A stretch of DNA of 8,312 nt from Thermogutta sp. (GCA_012798155.1 JAAZNR010000167.1:1-8312); one strand, 5' to 3'; shown: positions 1-7,779, counted from the stretch's first letter. Notes: generated by a model not told the origin, from the letters alone. Numbers and translations: made by a program.

Positions 1-1611
<1,611 letters not shown>

Positions 1612-1617
1612 AATATG

Positions 1618-1621
1618 CCCT
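1618..1621 (-). promoter_or_regulatory. Ribosome binding site deciding the GTG start of the helicase
   Basis: AGGG on the minus strand sits 6 nt before GTG at 1611. No ATG lies between the upstream in-frame stop and this point, so this site supports the GTG as the true start. Confidence 0.6.
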
Positions 1622-1680
1622 GGAATGCGGCTGGAGGCTCGAAGATCGCGTCATGCCGCCCGGTAATGGGAGGCGGCCGG

Positions 1681-1699
1681 CGCCTGGCGCGCCAAGGCG
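1681..1699. repeat. Near-perfect palindrome upstream of the helicase
   Basis: CGCC (1681-1684), the 10-bp palindrome TGGCGCGCCA (1685-1694), a single extra A (1695), then GGCG (1696-1699). The arms are complementary except for the bulged A, and there is no loop, so a dimeric-protein binding site is more plausible than an RNA hairpin. It lies about 70 bp upstream of the helicase GTG. Chance occurrence in GC-rich DNA is possible. Confidence 0.45.
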
Positions 1700-1741
1700 A
1701 CGACCCGGCGTGCAATCCCGCCAATATACGGCCGGCAATTC

Positions 1742-1763
1742 CGCGGCGGTAGCAGTCGCCGCG
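1742..1763. repeat. Inverted repeat, 7-bp GC stem
   Basis: CGCGGCG (1742-1748) and CGCCGCG (1757-1763) are perfect reverse complements around an 8-nt loop; a G-T pair can shorten the loop to 6. No T-tract follows on either strand, so it does not look like an intrinsic terminator. It could form in the 5' leader of the helicase transcript. Confidence 0.5.
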
Positions 1764-1803
1764 TAGCCTCGTGGAAGAATGCCCGATCCGCCGTCGTTTC
1801 GCC

Positions 1804-1859
1804 TCTTTCCAATGAGAGGGGCGGCCGCCATTCTTTCCAATGAGAGCGGCGGCCGCCAT
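1804..1859. repeat. Two-copy 28-bp tandem repeat
   Basis: Units 1804-1831 and 1832-1859 are 28 bp each and differ at one base (G in the first, C in the second, at unit position 16). Each starts TCTTTCCAATGAGAG and each contains the 8-bp palindrome GCGGCCGC (1821-1828 and 1849-1856). The near identity suggests a recent duplication or ongoing slippage. I see no coding role. Confidence 0.85.
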
Positions 1860-1864
1860 GCAAA

Positions 1865-1899
1865 GCCCGCGTCGCACGGCGGGATCATGCGGCGCGGGC
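1865..1899 (-). terminator. Possible intrinsic terminator of the phosphoesterase gene
   Basis: GCCCGCG-T-CGCA (1865-1876) pairs with TGCG-G-CGCGGGC (1888-1899), giving a 12-bp stem with one G-T pair and an 11-nt loop. On the minus strand it is followed directly by TTT, and it lies about 145 nt past the stop codon of the phosphoesterase. On the plus strand no T-run follows. The short U-tract is the weak point; it could simply be a structural palindrome. Confidence 0.4.
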
Positions 1900-2043
1900 C
1901 GAGGTGATTCCTATTCAGACTGGTGCCGGGGATGAAAAGTGCTCATTTCCCGTTTCCGGATGGATCCACCGGTTCCGGGGCACGGTTCGATCCCAAGCCG
2001 GGACCGATGCGGCGGCTGCGAACTCAGGCGATGCCGTCCGCCG

Positions 2044-3126
2044 TCACGGCGACGGGATCGTGTACGTCACCTGCAAGCCGGTATCCGGTGCAACCCAAAA
2101 GTTGCTGATCGTGTAATCCAACGTGATCGGCTGCGAGGCGTCCGGTACAGTGACGCGTACGCCCACGGTGCTCCGTGCCGGGAGAACGACTTGAGTCGGA
2201 CCGGCGTCGCCTTTCCGATCCAAAGTGAGATCCATCTCGGAAAGGTTGCGAACCCGGAACCAGACGGCGTTTTTCGATCGCAAATGCGGAGGCTCGACTT
2301 GAATGACGGCCTCGGCCACGGCCTCCAGCCACTCCGGACGCCCGATCAGCTTGTCCTTCCACCACACGGCGGTACGGCCTGCCCGCAATGCTTCGTGAAT
2401 CGCCTCCACGCTTCGCTCCGAAGCGAACACCAAGGTGATCGTGCGATGTTCGGCGGACGTATTCTTCTCCAAGAGGTCCGGGACGTGGATGTCGGAGTTG
2501 CCGATCATGACCAGATTCTTTTCCAGACACCAGCGGTGGGCGGTGGGATAGTAGCCACCCCCGTTGCAGACCTCCATGCCGTGCAGCCACTTGTTTTCGT
2601 AGAGCGTGGTGTGGACATCGAGCCAGCGGCCGAGTTCTTCCCCCTTCCAGGCTTGATGGTTCCAAAACACGAACGCCCCTTGCTCATTGGCCGCCTTGAC
2701 GGCATCCACGAACTCTGTCTGTTCCAGGGGGACCGCGTCTTTGAGGAAGATCGCGTTGAAATGGCCGGGCGGGGTGTCGCGCGTGATTTCGGCCCCGCGG
2801 ATCAGCAGGATCCCCAGTTCTTTGGCCCTTCCCGCCGCCAACTCATAGGACCGATTGTGCTTGGTCGGTATATCGTCCTTGTGCGGCTGATACTCGATGT
2901 GGTCCGACAAAGCGATGGCGTCCAAGCCCGTGCGAAACGCCTCATCGACCCGGACCGTGGGCCAAACCAGGCCGTCCGAGAACACGGTATGCATGTGGAA
3001 ATCGCACTTCAGCGTGACATAACCGGGGATGTCCGGGAAGGCGATCTCACTGCGGACTTGAGCGATTGCGGCTTGCGGCAGCAAGAGCAGCAGGCACATC
3101 GTCACCGATAACCAGAAGCGTCGCAT
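2044..3126 (-). CDS. Exported PHP-domain metallo-phosphoesterase (Sb-PDE/CehA-like)
   Basis: The protein has 360 residues. A signal peptide spans residues 1-22, with basic RR at 2-3, a leucine run at 12-16 and likely cleavage after AIA (20-22), so it should act outside the inner membrane. The mature part is a PHP (polymerase and histidinol phosphatase) fold with the expected metal ligands: DFHMH (H44, H46), D51, SDHIE (D75, H76), GAEIT (E113), GHF (H122), NH (H157) and SDIH (D212, H214). Such enzymes hydrolyse phosphomonoester or phosphodiester bonds at a multinuclear metal centre. A beta-rich C-terminal extension (about 280-360) resembles the secreted Sb-PDE type as I recall it. The ATG at 3126 is preferred over an in-frame start at 3171 because GAGGTG lies 5 nt before it and it begins the signal peptide. 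It is transcribed divergently from the sugar import operon. The substrate is unknown. Confidence 0.88.
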   Translation of the reverse strand: MRRFWLSVTMCLLLLLPQAAIAQVRSEIAFPDIPGYVTLKCDFHMHTVFSDGLVWPTVRVDEAFRTGLDAIALSDHIEYQPHKDDIPTKHNRSYELAAGRAKELGILLIRGAEITRDTPPGHFNAIFLKDAVPLEQTEFVDAVKAANEQGAFVFWNHQAWKGEELGRWLDVHTTLYENKWLHGMEVCNGGGYYPTAHRWCLEKNLVMIGNSDIHVPDLLEKNTSAEHRTITLVFASERSVEAIHEALRAGRTAVWWKDKLIGRPEWLEAVAEAVIQVEPPHLRSKNAVWFRVRNLSEMDLTLDRKGDAGPTQVVLPARSTVGVRVTVPDASQPITLDYTISNFWVAPDTGLQVTYTIPSP

Positions 3127-3131
3127 GGTGG

Positions 3132-3137
3132 CACCTC
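3132..3137 (-). promoter_or_regulatory. Ribosome binding site deciding the phosphoesterase start
   Basis: GAGGTG on the minus strand, 5 nt upstream of ATG at 3126. It excludes the longer form starting at 3171, which would put 15 polar residues before the signal peptide. Confidence 0.75.
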
Positions 3138-3186
3138 GCTGAAACGGACCATGGGGCGGAGAAACCTGCAAGACCGAACTCGTTGC

Positions 3187-3214
3187 ATTATTGTCGGGAC
3201 GGATCGAAAGTCAA
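3187..3214 (-). promoter_or_regulatory. Sigma-70-type promoter of the phosphoesterase gene
   Basis: On the minus strand, TTGACT (3209-3214) is separated by 16 nt from AATAAT (3187-3192). Each hexamer matches the housekeeping consensus at 5 of 6 positions. Transcription would start near 3180, leaving a leader of about 54 nt before ATG 3126. The AT-rich -10 stands out in this GC-rich DNA. Confidence 0.6.
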
Positions 3215-3287
3215 CCTTGTCGTCAGGCAGGGCGGGGTGCCGCCGGAAATAGCGACGGCGAACGGCTCCGGTTTGAGGCCGTCGCCG

Positions 3288-3310
3288 GATCGGGCGATCG
3301 GCGATCGGGC
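3288..3310. repeat. Three short GATCGG(G)C direct repeats
   Basis: GATCGGGC (3288-3295), GATCGGC (3296-3302) and GATCGGGC (3303-3310) lie head to tail. They are flanked by CGCCG (3283-3287) and CGGCG (3310-3314), which could pair. The position upstream of the sugar operon would suit an operator, but short GC repeats like this also arise by chance. Confidence 0.45.
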
Positions 3311-3420
3311 GGCGTCATGCAAACGGGAGTGCGCCGGGTTAAACTGGACCATGGCGCGATCGCATTCTCACGCGCAGCAGTCACAGCCGAGTTTCAGGCG
3401 GGCGAACGGGCACATTCTGC

Positions 3421-3426
3421 AGGAGG
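3421..3426 (+). promoter_or_regulatory. Ribosome binding site deciding the binding-protein start
   Basis: AGGAGG lies 7 nt upstream of ATG 3434. It fixes the start there, at the beginning of the export signal, and not at the in-frame start 81 codons upstream (3191) or at the ATG three codons downstream (3443). Confidence 0.85.
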
Positions 3427-3433
3427 ATCGCAG

Positions 3434-4423
3434 ATGAGGGGAATGGGGAAGATTGCGGCGGTCGTTGTAACGCTGGCGGGTCTCAGCCTGTCTTCCGAAG
3501 GCTGCCGGCGGCAAAGCGACAAACTTGTAATCGCGGTCATTCCCAAGAGTACGGGGGCGGAATTCTGGGAAACGGTCAAAGAGGGTGCGGAGGAGGCGGC
3601 CCAGGCCTTGAACGTGGAAATGAAGTGGGAAGGCCCGCTGACCGAGACGGAATTGGCGGAGCAGAACAAGATCATCGAGAACATGATCAGCTTGCAGGTG
3701 GACGGCATCGCCTTGGCGCCGCTCAACCGCGCGGCGCAGCGGCGGACCGTGGAAAACGCCGTCAAAGCCGGGATTCCGGTCGTGATTTTCGACTCCGAGA
3801 TCGACGGAAACGCCCACGTCAGCTTCGTCGCCACGAACAACAACCAAGGCGGGGTTCTGGCGGCCCGCCACATGGCCGAATTGCTCGGCGACAAGAAAGG
3901 GCGCGTCCTCGTCTTGCGATTCGTGCAAGGGACGGGCAGCACCGAAGCGCGAGCCGCGGGATTCATCGCCGCGGCCAAGGAGGCGGGCTTGGAGATCGCC
4001 GACGATCCCTACCCCGAGGATGCCACCGTAGCCGGTTGCAAGAAGACCGCCGCGAACACGCTGGAACAATTCGTCGAGAACAACGAGCTGAAACTCGACG
4101 GCATCTTCGCGTGCAATGACCGCTCCACCTTGGGAATGCTGGCCGCCCTGGAAGACCTGCGGAAAAGCGGCGTCAAGGTCGAGACTCGCTTCATCGGATT
4201 CGATTTCACGCCGCGCTTGGTCGAGGCCTTGCAGAACGGGGCCGTCCATGCCTTGGTGGCTCAAAATCCACGGAAGATGGGGCGATTGGCCGTCGAAACG
4301 CTGGTCGCGCATCTGCGAGGGGAGAAGGTGGAACCGTTGATCGACACGGGCGTGGTCGTGGTGACGAGGGAGAAGCTGGCTTCCGATGCGGAGGTTCGCC
4401 GCCTGGTCGGTCTGAAGGAATGA
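3434..4423 (+). CDS. Sugar ABC importer, periplasmic substrate-binding protein (RbsB-like)
   Basis: This 329-residue protein has the usual length for the Peripla_BP_4 (ribose/galactose-type) binding family, which delivers a monosaccharide-like ligand to the permease. Residues 1-23 are an export signal ending in SEGC (Cys24), so it may be a lipoprotein; the lipobox is poor because -3 is Ser and -2 is Glu. Family landmarks are LVIAVIPKSTGAEFW (31-45, with aromatic ligand contacts F44/W45), DGIALAPLN (90-98), GIPVVIFDS (113-121), STEARAAGF (169-177, Arg173), NDRSTLGMLAALE (228-240), IGFDFTP (254-260) and AQNPRKMG (276-283). D120, R173, N228/D229, D257 and Q277 match ligand-contact positions of RbsB, but the Arg that follows the D120 equivalent in RbsB is Ser121 here, so the ligand may not be ribose. 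It is the first gene of the import operon, 70 bp upstream of the ATPase gene. Confidence 0.92.
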   Translation: MRGMGKIAAVVVTLAGLSLSSEGCRRQSDKLVIAVIPKSTGAEFWETVKEGAEEAAQALNVEMKWEGPLTETELAEQNKIIENMISLQVDGIALAPLNRAAQRRTVENAVKAGIPVVIFDSEIDGNAHVSFVATNNNQGGVLAARHMAELLGDKKGRVLVLRFVQGTGSTEARAAGFIAAAKEAGLEIADDPYPEDATVAGCKKTAANTLEQFVENNELKLDGIFACNDRSTLGMLAALEDLRKSGVKVETRFIGFDFTPRLVEALQNGAVHALVAQNPRKMGRLAVETLVAHLRGEKVEPLIDTGVVVVTREKLASDAEVRRLVGLKE

Positions 4424-4434
4424 CGGCCGGATCG

Positions 4435-4451
4435 GAAGCGATTTACGCTTC
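4435..4451 (+). repeat. Small hairpin between binding-protein and ATPase genes
   Basis: GAAGCG (4435-4440) and CGCTTC (4446-4451) are perfect reverse complements around the loop ATTTA. It sits 11 nt after the stop codon of the binding protein and no T-run follows. Such hairpins can stabilise the upstream part of an operon mRNA and let the binding protein be made in excess; here that role is inferred from position only. Confidence 0.5.
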
Positions 4452-4493
4452 ACAGCCTATGGTTACGGTGGCAAGGCTTTTGAGGACCCTGTG

Positions 4494-6023
4494 ATGGCGT
4501 CGGCGACCGGTACTCCTCCGCGACTCTTGATGGAAGGCATCGAGAAGCGTTTTGGCGCTACGACGGCCTTGCGCGGCGTCCGTCTGGAGGTGCGGCCGGG
4601 CGAAGTGCACGCCCTTGTCGGTGAGAACGGCGCCGGCAAGAGTACCCTGATGAAGGTCCTCTCGGGGGCCTTGATCGCGGATGCCGGCCGGATGGAGTTG
4701 GACGGGAGGCCGTACCGTCCCAGCAATCCCCTCGATGCTCGGCGGCACGGCGTGGCCATGATCTATCAAGAGTTATCGCTGGCGCCGCACCTTTCCGTGG
4801 CGGAGAATATCCTGCTGGGCGTGGAACCGCACCGCGGCCCTTGGGTCTCGCGGCGGAGGATGCGGGCGGAGGCCTCAGCGGCCTTGCGGCAGCTTGGGGT
4901 CGATATTTCGCCCGAAGTCGAGGTGCGGCGGTTGTCGCCCGGCGAACGCCAGATGGTGGAGATCGCCCGCGCGCTGGCAGTGCAAGCGCGGGTCGTGGTG
5001 CTGGATGAGCCGACGAGCAGTCTTTCCGGCAAGGATTCCGAGAAGCTCTTCGCCTTGATTCGGCGGATGAAGTCCCAAGGCATATCCGTCGTGTACATCT
5101 CCCATTTCCTGGAAGAGGTCCAGGAGATCAGCGATCGCTTTACCGTGTTGCGGGACGGTGAAACGGTGGGCGGAGGCGAGACCGCGCGAACCCGGCCGCG
5201 CGAGATAGCGGCCATGATGGTGGGGAGAGAGGTCGCCGAACTCTATCCCTCCGCCGAGCCGCGATTCGGGGAGGTGCTCCTCGATGTCCAGGGGCTGGCG
5301 GGCCGCAAAAAACCGCAATCGGCATCGCTCGCTTTGCGACGGGGCGAAATCCTCGGCATTGCCGGGTTGGTGGGCGCGGGGCGGACGGAACTGCTGCGGA
5401 CGATTTTCGGGTTGGACTCCATAAGATCGGGAAGGATCCGCGTGGGAGCTTACCTCGGCGCGGCTTCCCCGCGGCAGCGCTGGCGGCAGGGGATGGGCTT
5501 GCTGAGCGAGGATCGCAAGAAAGAGGGGCTGGCCCCGGGGCTGTCTATTGCTGACAATCTCACTTTGCCCAAGCTTGAGAACTTGGGTCCTCCGGGCGTG
5601 GTCTTGCCGTCGCGGCAGGCCGCCGCGTGTCGCCGTTGGATCGACGCCCTGGCCATCAAGTGCCGTTCGCCTTGGCAAAGCGTCGGTACGCTTTCCGGCG
5701 GGACCCAGCAAAAAGTCGCGCTGGCGCGCTTGCTCTATGCCGACGTCGATATCCTGCTGCTGGATGAACCCACGCGGGGAATCGATGTCGGATCGAAGGC
5801 TCAAATCTATCGCATGATTGTCGACGCGGCGCAAGGGGATCCGGCGACGGGCAAACGGGCGAAGGGGGTTCTGCTGGTTTCCAGCTACCTGCCGGAATTG
5901 CTCGGCGTTTGCCACTCCATCGCGGTCATGTGCCGCGGAGTTCTGGGTCCGCCCCGCGCCGCTTCCGAGTGGACGGAGCACCGCCTGATGCTGGCGGCCA
6001 CGGGACAAGAGGAACCGCAATGA
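4494..6023 (+). CDS. Sugar ABC importer, tandem ATP-binding protein (RbsA/XylG-like)
   Basis: This 509-residue cytoplasmic ATPase has two nucleotide-binding domains in one chain, as in the carbohydrate-uptake CUT2 family. Domain 1 has Walker A GENGAGKST (43-51), Q-loop Q92, signature LSPGE (147-151), Walker B VVVLDEPT (167-174) and switch H204. Domain 2 has a degenerate Walker A GLVGAGRTE (291-299, Arg in place of Lys), SEDRKKEGL (338-346), signature LSGGTQQK (400-407), Walker B LLLDEPTRGID (421-431) and VSSYLPE (462-468), where Ser replaces the switch His. This asymmetry is normal for the family, in which domain 1 is the main hydrolytic site. Residues 448-457 add a short polar insertion before the last strand. 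ATG 4494 is preferred because GAGG (4482-4485) lies 8 nt before it; GTG 4491 in the same frame is possible. The stop overlaps the permease start. Confidence 0.94.
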   Translation: MASATGTPPRLLMEGIEKRFGATTALRGVRLEVRPGEVHALVGENGAGKSTLMKVLSGALIADAGRMELDGRPYRPSNPLDARRHGVAMIYQELSLAPHLSVAENILLGVEPHRGPWVSRRRMRAEASAALRQLGVDISPEVEVRRLSPGERQMVEIARALAVQARVVVLDEPTSSLSGKDSEKLFALIRRMKSQGISVVYISHFLEEVQEISDRFTVLRDGETVGGGETARTRPREIAAMMVGREVAELYPSAEPRFGEVLLDVQGLAGRKKPQSASLALRRGEILGIAGLVGAGRTELLRTIFGLDSIRSGRIRVGAYLGAASPRQRWRQGMGLLSEDRKKEGLAPGLSIADNLTLPKLENLGPPGVVLPSRQAAACRRWIDALAIKCRSPWQSVGTLSGGTQQKVALARLLYADVDILLLDEPTRGIDVGSKAQIYRMIVDAAQGDPATGKRAKGVLLVSSYLPELLGVCHSIAVMCRGVLGPPRAASEWTEHRLMLAATGQEEPQ

Positions 6024-7129
6024 CGACTTCATCTCCGAATCATCCAACCCTTCCGGCGATGCCGGGATCATGGAGCGACCGCGTCAAGCTGCTGCGGCAA
6101 AGCCCCTGGGTTCATTCGCTGGGCCGCTTTTTGGCCCTGGCCGTCGTCTTCGGATTCTTCGCATTCTGGGTGGAAGGCGGCAAGTTCTACTCTCCCCGGA
6201 ATTTGGAGAACATCTTGCGGCAAAGCGCCGTGTACGCGACCGCATCGCTGGGAATGACGATGATCATCATCTCGGCCGGCATCGACCTCTCGGTCGGGTC
6301 GATGATCGCCTTGACGGTGGTGACGGTGGCTTGGGTCTTGGACCTGCACGTAACGACGGCGACCGCGGCCGGCGCGACGGAAACGGTTTACCTTGCCGAG
6401 GAGTATCCGCTGCTGATCCCGTGGCTCGCCCTTTTGGCCGGCGTTCTGGTGAGCGTGCTGGCGGGATTGTGCAACGGGGCCGCCGTCGTGGGACTCCGCG
6501 TCGTGCCGTTCATCGTGACGCTGGGAACGATGGGGATTTTTCGCGGTTTGGCCAAGGGGCTTGCCGACGAAAAGGACATTTATCCCCACAAAGACACGTG
6601 GCTTACGCAACTCATGGATCCCACCTTGACTTCGCAGGACCCCACTTGGCGGATGTGGATTCTTCCGCCTGGAGTGTGGATCTTGATCGTCGCCGCCGTC
6701 GCCGCCGCGATGTTTCTTCGCTACACACGTCCCGGCAGGTATATGTACGCCATCGGCTCCAACGAAGAGACCGCCCGGCTGTGCGGTGTCCCCGTGGCCC
6801 GAATCAAGATTTTGACGTACGCGCTGGCGGGACTATTCGCCGGGTTGGCGGGATTGATGCAGTTTTCGTTTATCGGCGGGATCGGGCAGCCCACCTCGGC
6901 CGTGTCCTACGAGCTGTTCATCATCGCGGCCGTCGTGATCGGCGGCGGCAGCCTGATGGGCGGGCAGGGATCGATCCTGGGCAGTGTTATCGGGGCACTG
7001 ATTATCACCATCTTGTACATGGGCGGGCAGCAGATGGGTTGGCCCAAGTGGGTGCAAGAGGCCGTGATCGGCCTGATCATCATTCTAGCCGTCGTGATCG
7101 ATCGCTTGCGGCAACGCGAGGCGGCCTGA
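6020..7129 (+). CDS. Sugar ABC importer, permease (RbsC-like, BPD_transp_2)
   Basis: This 369-residue polytopic inner-membrane protein would form the channel, probably as a homodimer, for the substrate handed over by the binding protein. Family landmarks are LGMTMIIISAGIDLSVGS (77-94), VPFIVTLGTMGIFRGLA (162-178), YAIGSNEETARLCGVPVARIK (243-263, the cytoplasmic loop that couples to the ATPase) and VIGGGSLMGGQGSILGSVIGA (306-326). I see about eight to ten hydrophobic segments, beginning near 36-50. The soluble segment 180-215 and the loop 108-130 are somewhat long. The ATG overlaps the stop of the ATPase gene (ATGA, 6020-6023), which indicates translational coupling; AGAGGA (6008-6013) is the ribosome site. 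No further transporter gene follows, so the operon seems to end here. Confidence 0.94.
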   Translation: MTTSSPNHPTLPAMPGSWSDRVKLLRQSPWVHSLGRFLALAVVFGFFAFWVEGGKFYSPRNLENILRQSAVYATASLGMTMIIISAGIDLSVGSMIALTVVTVAWVLDLHVTTATAAGATETVYLAEEYPLLIPWLALLAGVLVSVLAGLCNGAAVVGLRVVPFIVTLGTMGIFRGLAKGLADEKDIYPHKDTWLTQLMDPTLTSQDPTWRMWILPPGVWILIVAAVAAAMFLRYTRPGRYMYAIGSNEETARLCGVPVARIKILTYALAGLFAGLAGLMQFSFIGGIGQPTSAVSYELFIIAAVVIGGGSLMGGQGSILGSVIGALIITILYMGGQQMGWPKWVQEAVIGLIIILAVVIDRLRQREAA

Positions 7130-7133
7130 CGGC

Positions 7134-7205
7134 TTCTTCGGCTCGGCGATTCGCCGATTCCTCGGCTTGGCGATTCACCGATTCCTCGGCTCGGCGATTT
7201 ACCGA
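7134..7205. repeat. Three 24-bp tandem repeats with an internal inverted repeat
   Basis: Units 7134-7157, 7158-7181 and 7182-7205 are 24 bp each and share the frame TTCnTCGGCTnGGCGATTnnCCGA. The first unit contains TCGGCGA-T-TCGCCGA (7143-7157), a perfect inverted repeat; the other two keep it with one mismatch and a G-T pair. The array starts five bases past the permease stop and ends 26 bp short of the LapA-type stop, so it lies between two convergent genes. It may slow or end transcription from both sides, but there is no T-run. All three reading frames are open, as expected for a 24-bp period, so coding cannot be excluded by stops alone. Confidence 0.88.
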
Positions 7206-7231
7206 CTGCCGGAGTCGCGAGCCTTGAACCG

Positions 7232-7468
7232 TCAAGAATCGTGCGATTTCGCCGCGGCGTTATGCTTTGTGCCGAGGAGCGGGACGCGGCCGCCGAACAA
7301 AAGCCCCGCCAGAAATCCCGCCGCCGCCGAGACGAAAACGAGAGCCGCCCCGGAAATCGATAGATTCCAGACCAGGAAACGCACCTCATAGGCCGCCGCG
7401 TTTTGGACCACGAATACGACCAAGACGGCCGTAATCGCGAGCACAACTATCAATTTGAGGCGAGACAT
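7232..7468 (-). CDS. LapA/DUF1049-domain small membrane protein
   Basis: The protein has 78 residues and two hydrophobic segments, about 5-21 and 39-59. The pattern fits the LapA (DUF1049) family: a first helix ending in VVQN (20-23), a short periplasmic-side segment with VRFLVWNLSIS (29-39), then a second Gly/Ala-rich helix with AGFLAGLLFGG (50-60) and a polar cytoplasmic tail. E. coli LapA acts in regulation of lipopolysaccharide synthesis; whether that holds here is unknown, and many bacteria carry short members of unknown role. The family's usual coiled-coil tail is absent. ATG 7468 is supported by AGGAAGG about 5 nt upstream. It is convergent with the permease and divergent from the LamG-type gene, so it is probably transcribed alone. 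Confidence 0.82.
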   Translation of the reverse strand: MSRLKLIVVLAITAVLVVFVVQNAAAYEVRFLVWNLSISGAALVFVSAAAGFLAGLLFGGRVPLLGTKHNAAAKSHDS

Positions 7469-7517
7469 TCAGTCCTTCCTGCTTGAGCGGAGTCTTTGCT
7501 CTGGATCATCCCTTCGA

Positions 7518-7547
7518 TTGACGGTGCGCCCTTCCGACTGTTAGATT
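7518..7547 (+). promoter_or_regulatory. Weak promoter candidate for the LamG-type gene
   Basis: TTGACG (7518-7523, 5 of 6 to consensus) is followed after 18 nt by TAGATT (7542-7547, 4 of 6). It would give a leader of roughly 230 nt that contains the hairpin at 7671-7706. The spacing and the -10 are only fair. Confidence 0.25.
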
Positions 7548-7670
7548 ACCCTGGCGGCTGGTTTACGCCGGCGGCCCACCAGTAAAGGTTACACTGCCGA
7601 TTCATCAGTAAGAAGAGGCGGACGCTCCGGCGCTCCGTTTTCGTCTGCCTTTGCTCGTGGCGTCGGTACT

Positions 7671-7706
7671 ACCGGGAGACTCTGGTACTGCCAGGAGTCC
7701 CCCGGT
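7671..7706. repeat. Long imperfect hairpin upstream of the LamG-type gene
   Basis: ACCGGGAGACTC (7671-7682) and GAGTCCCCCGGT (7695-7706) are complementary at 11 of 12 positions (A-C mismatch at 7677/7700). Inside, CTGG (7682-7685) can pair with CCAG (7691-7694) around the loop TACTG, extending the stem to about 15 pairs with one bulge. No T-run follows on either strand, so it is not a standard terminator. It lies 78 bp before the GTG of the downstream gene. Confidence 0.75.
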
Positions 7707-7773
7707 CGATCCCGGCGGAGGCGTCGAACACCTTCCCGCCGTGATTTCACCTTTCACCCCCTGAGTCCATTGT

Positions 7774-7779
7774 GAGGTG
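7774..7779 (+). promoter_or_regulatory. Ribosome binding site deciding the GTG start of the LamG-type gene
   Basis: GAGGTG lies 5 nt before GTG 7785, and an in-frame TGA at 7773-7775 closes the frame just upstream. Together they fix the start. Confidence 0.75.

Larger units (their letters stand above)
1612..2043. other. Structured non-coding region between helicase and phosphoesterase genes
   Basis: This 432-bp stretch has no ORF that I believe. It separates two genes that both read leftward. It contains, in order, a near-perfect palindrome (1681-1699), a 7-bp-stem hairpin (1742-1763), a 28-bp tandem duplication (1804-1859) and a 12-bp-stem hairpin (1865-1899). A TATATT hexamer on the minus strand (1723-1728) could be a -10 element for the helicase, but I see no matching -35. 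The part from 1900 to 2043 shows nothing clear apart from the short direct repeat TTCCGG flanking a GGATCC. Confidence 0.6.
3127..3433. other. Divergent control region between phosphoesterase and sugar import operon
   Basis: This 307-bp gap should carry the promoters for both directions. The leftward promoter is clear (3187-3214). For the rightward operon I could not find a convincing -35/-10 pair; the region may hold a promoter of another sigma class or one needing an activator. Short GATCGG-type repeats (3288-3310) and a GCGATCGC palindrome (3356-3363) are the only operator-like features seen. The reading frame of the binding protein stays open back to 3191, but that extension has no signal peptide at its start and is unlikely to be translated. 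Confidence 0.6.

Noticed and set aside
1723..1728. TATATT as the -10 element of the helicase promoter
   Set aside because: No acceptable -35 lies 16-18 nt upstream, so it is only mentioned under the intergenic region.
1651..1863. Small minus-strand ORF of 70 codons in the repeat-rich gap
   Set aside because: It includes the tandem duplication, has no ribosome site or recognisable domain, and overlaps several inverted repeats.
1939..3111. Plus-strand ORF of 390 codons over the phosphoesterase gene
   Set aside because: The opposite strand carries the complete PHP motif set, a signal peptide and a promoter, so this is a shadow.
3356..3363. GCGATCGC as a HIP1-type motif
   Set aside because: A single copy in GC-rich DNA is expected by chance and nothing else suggests a cyanobacterium.
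3191..3433. N-terminal extension of the binding protein
   Set aside because: The frame is open but would bury the export signal 81 residues into the protein, and AGGAGG points to ATG 3434.
3368..4453. Minus-strand ORF of 361 codons opposite the binding-protein gene
   Set aside because: The plus-strand protein has full family motifs and a strong ribosome site; the minus frame has none.
7134..7205. CRISPR array
   Set aside because: The 24-bp units are directly adjacent with no spacers, and no cas genes are present.
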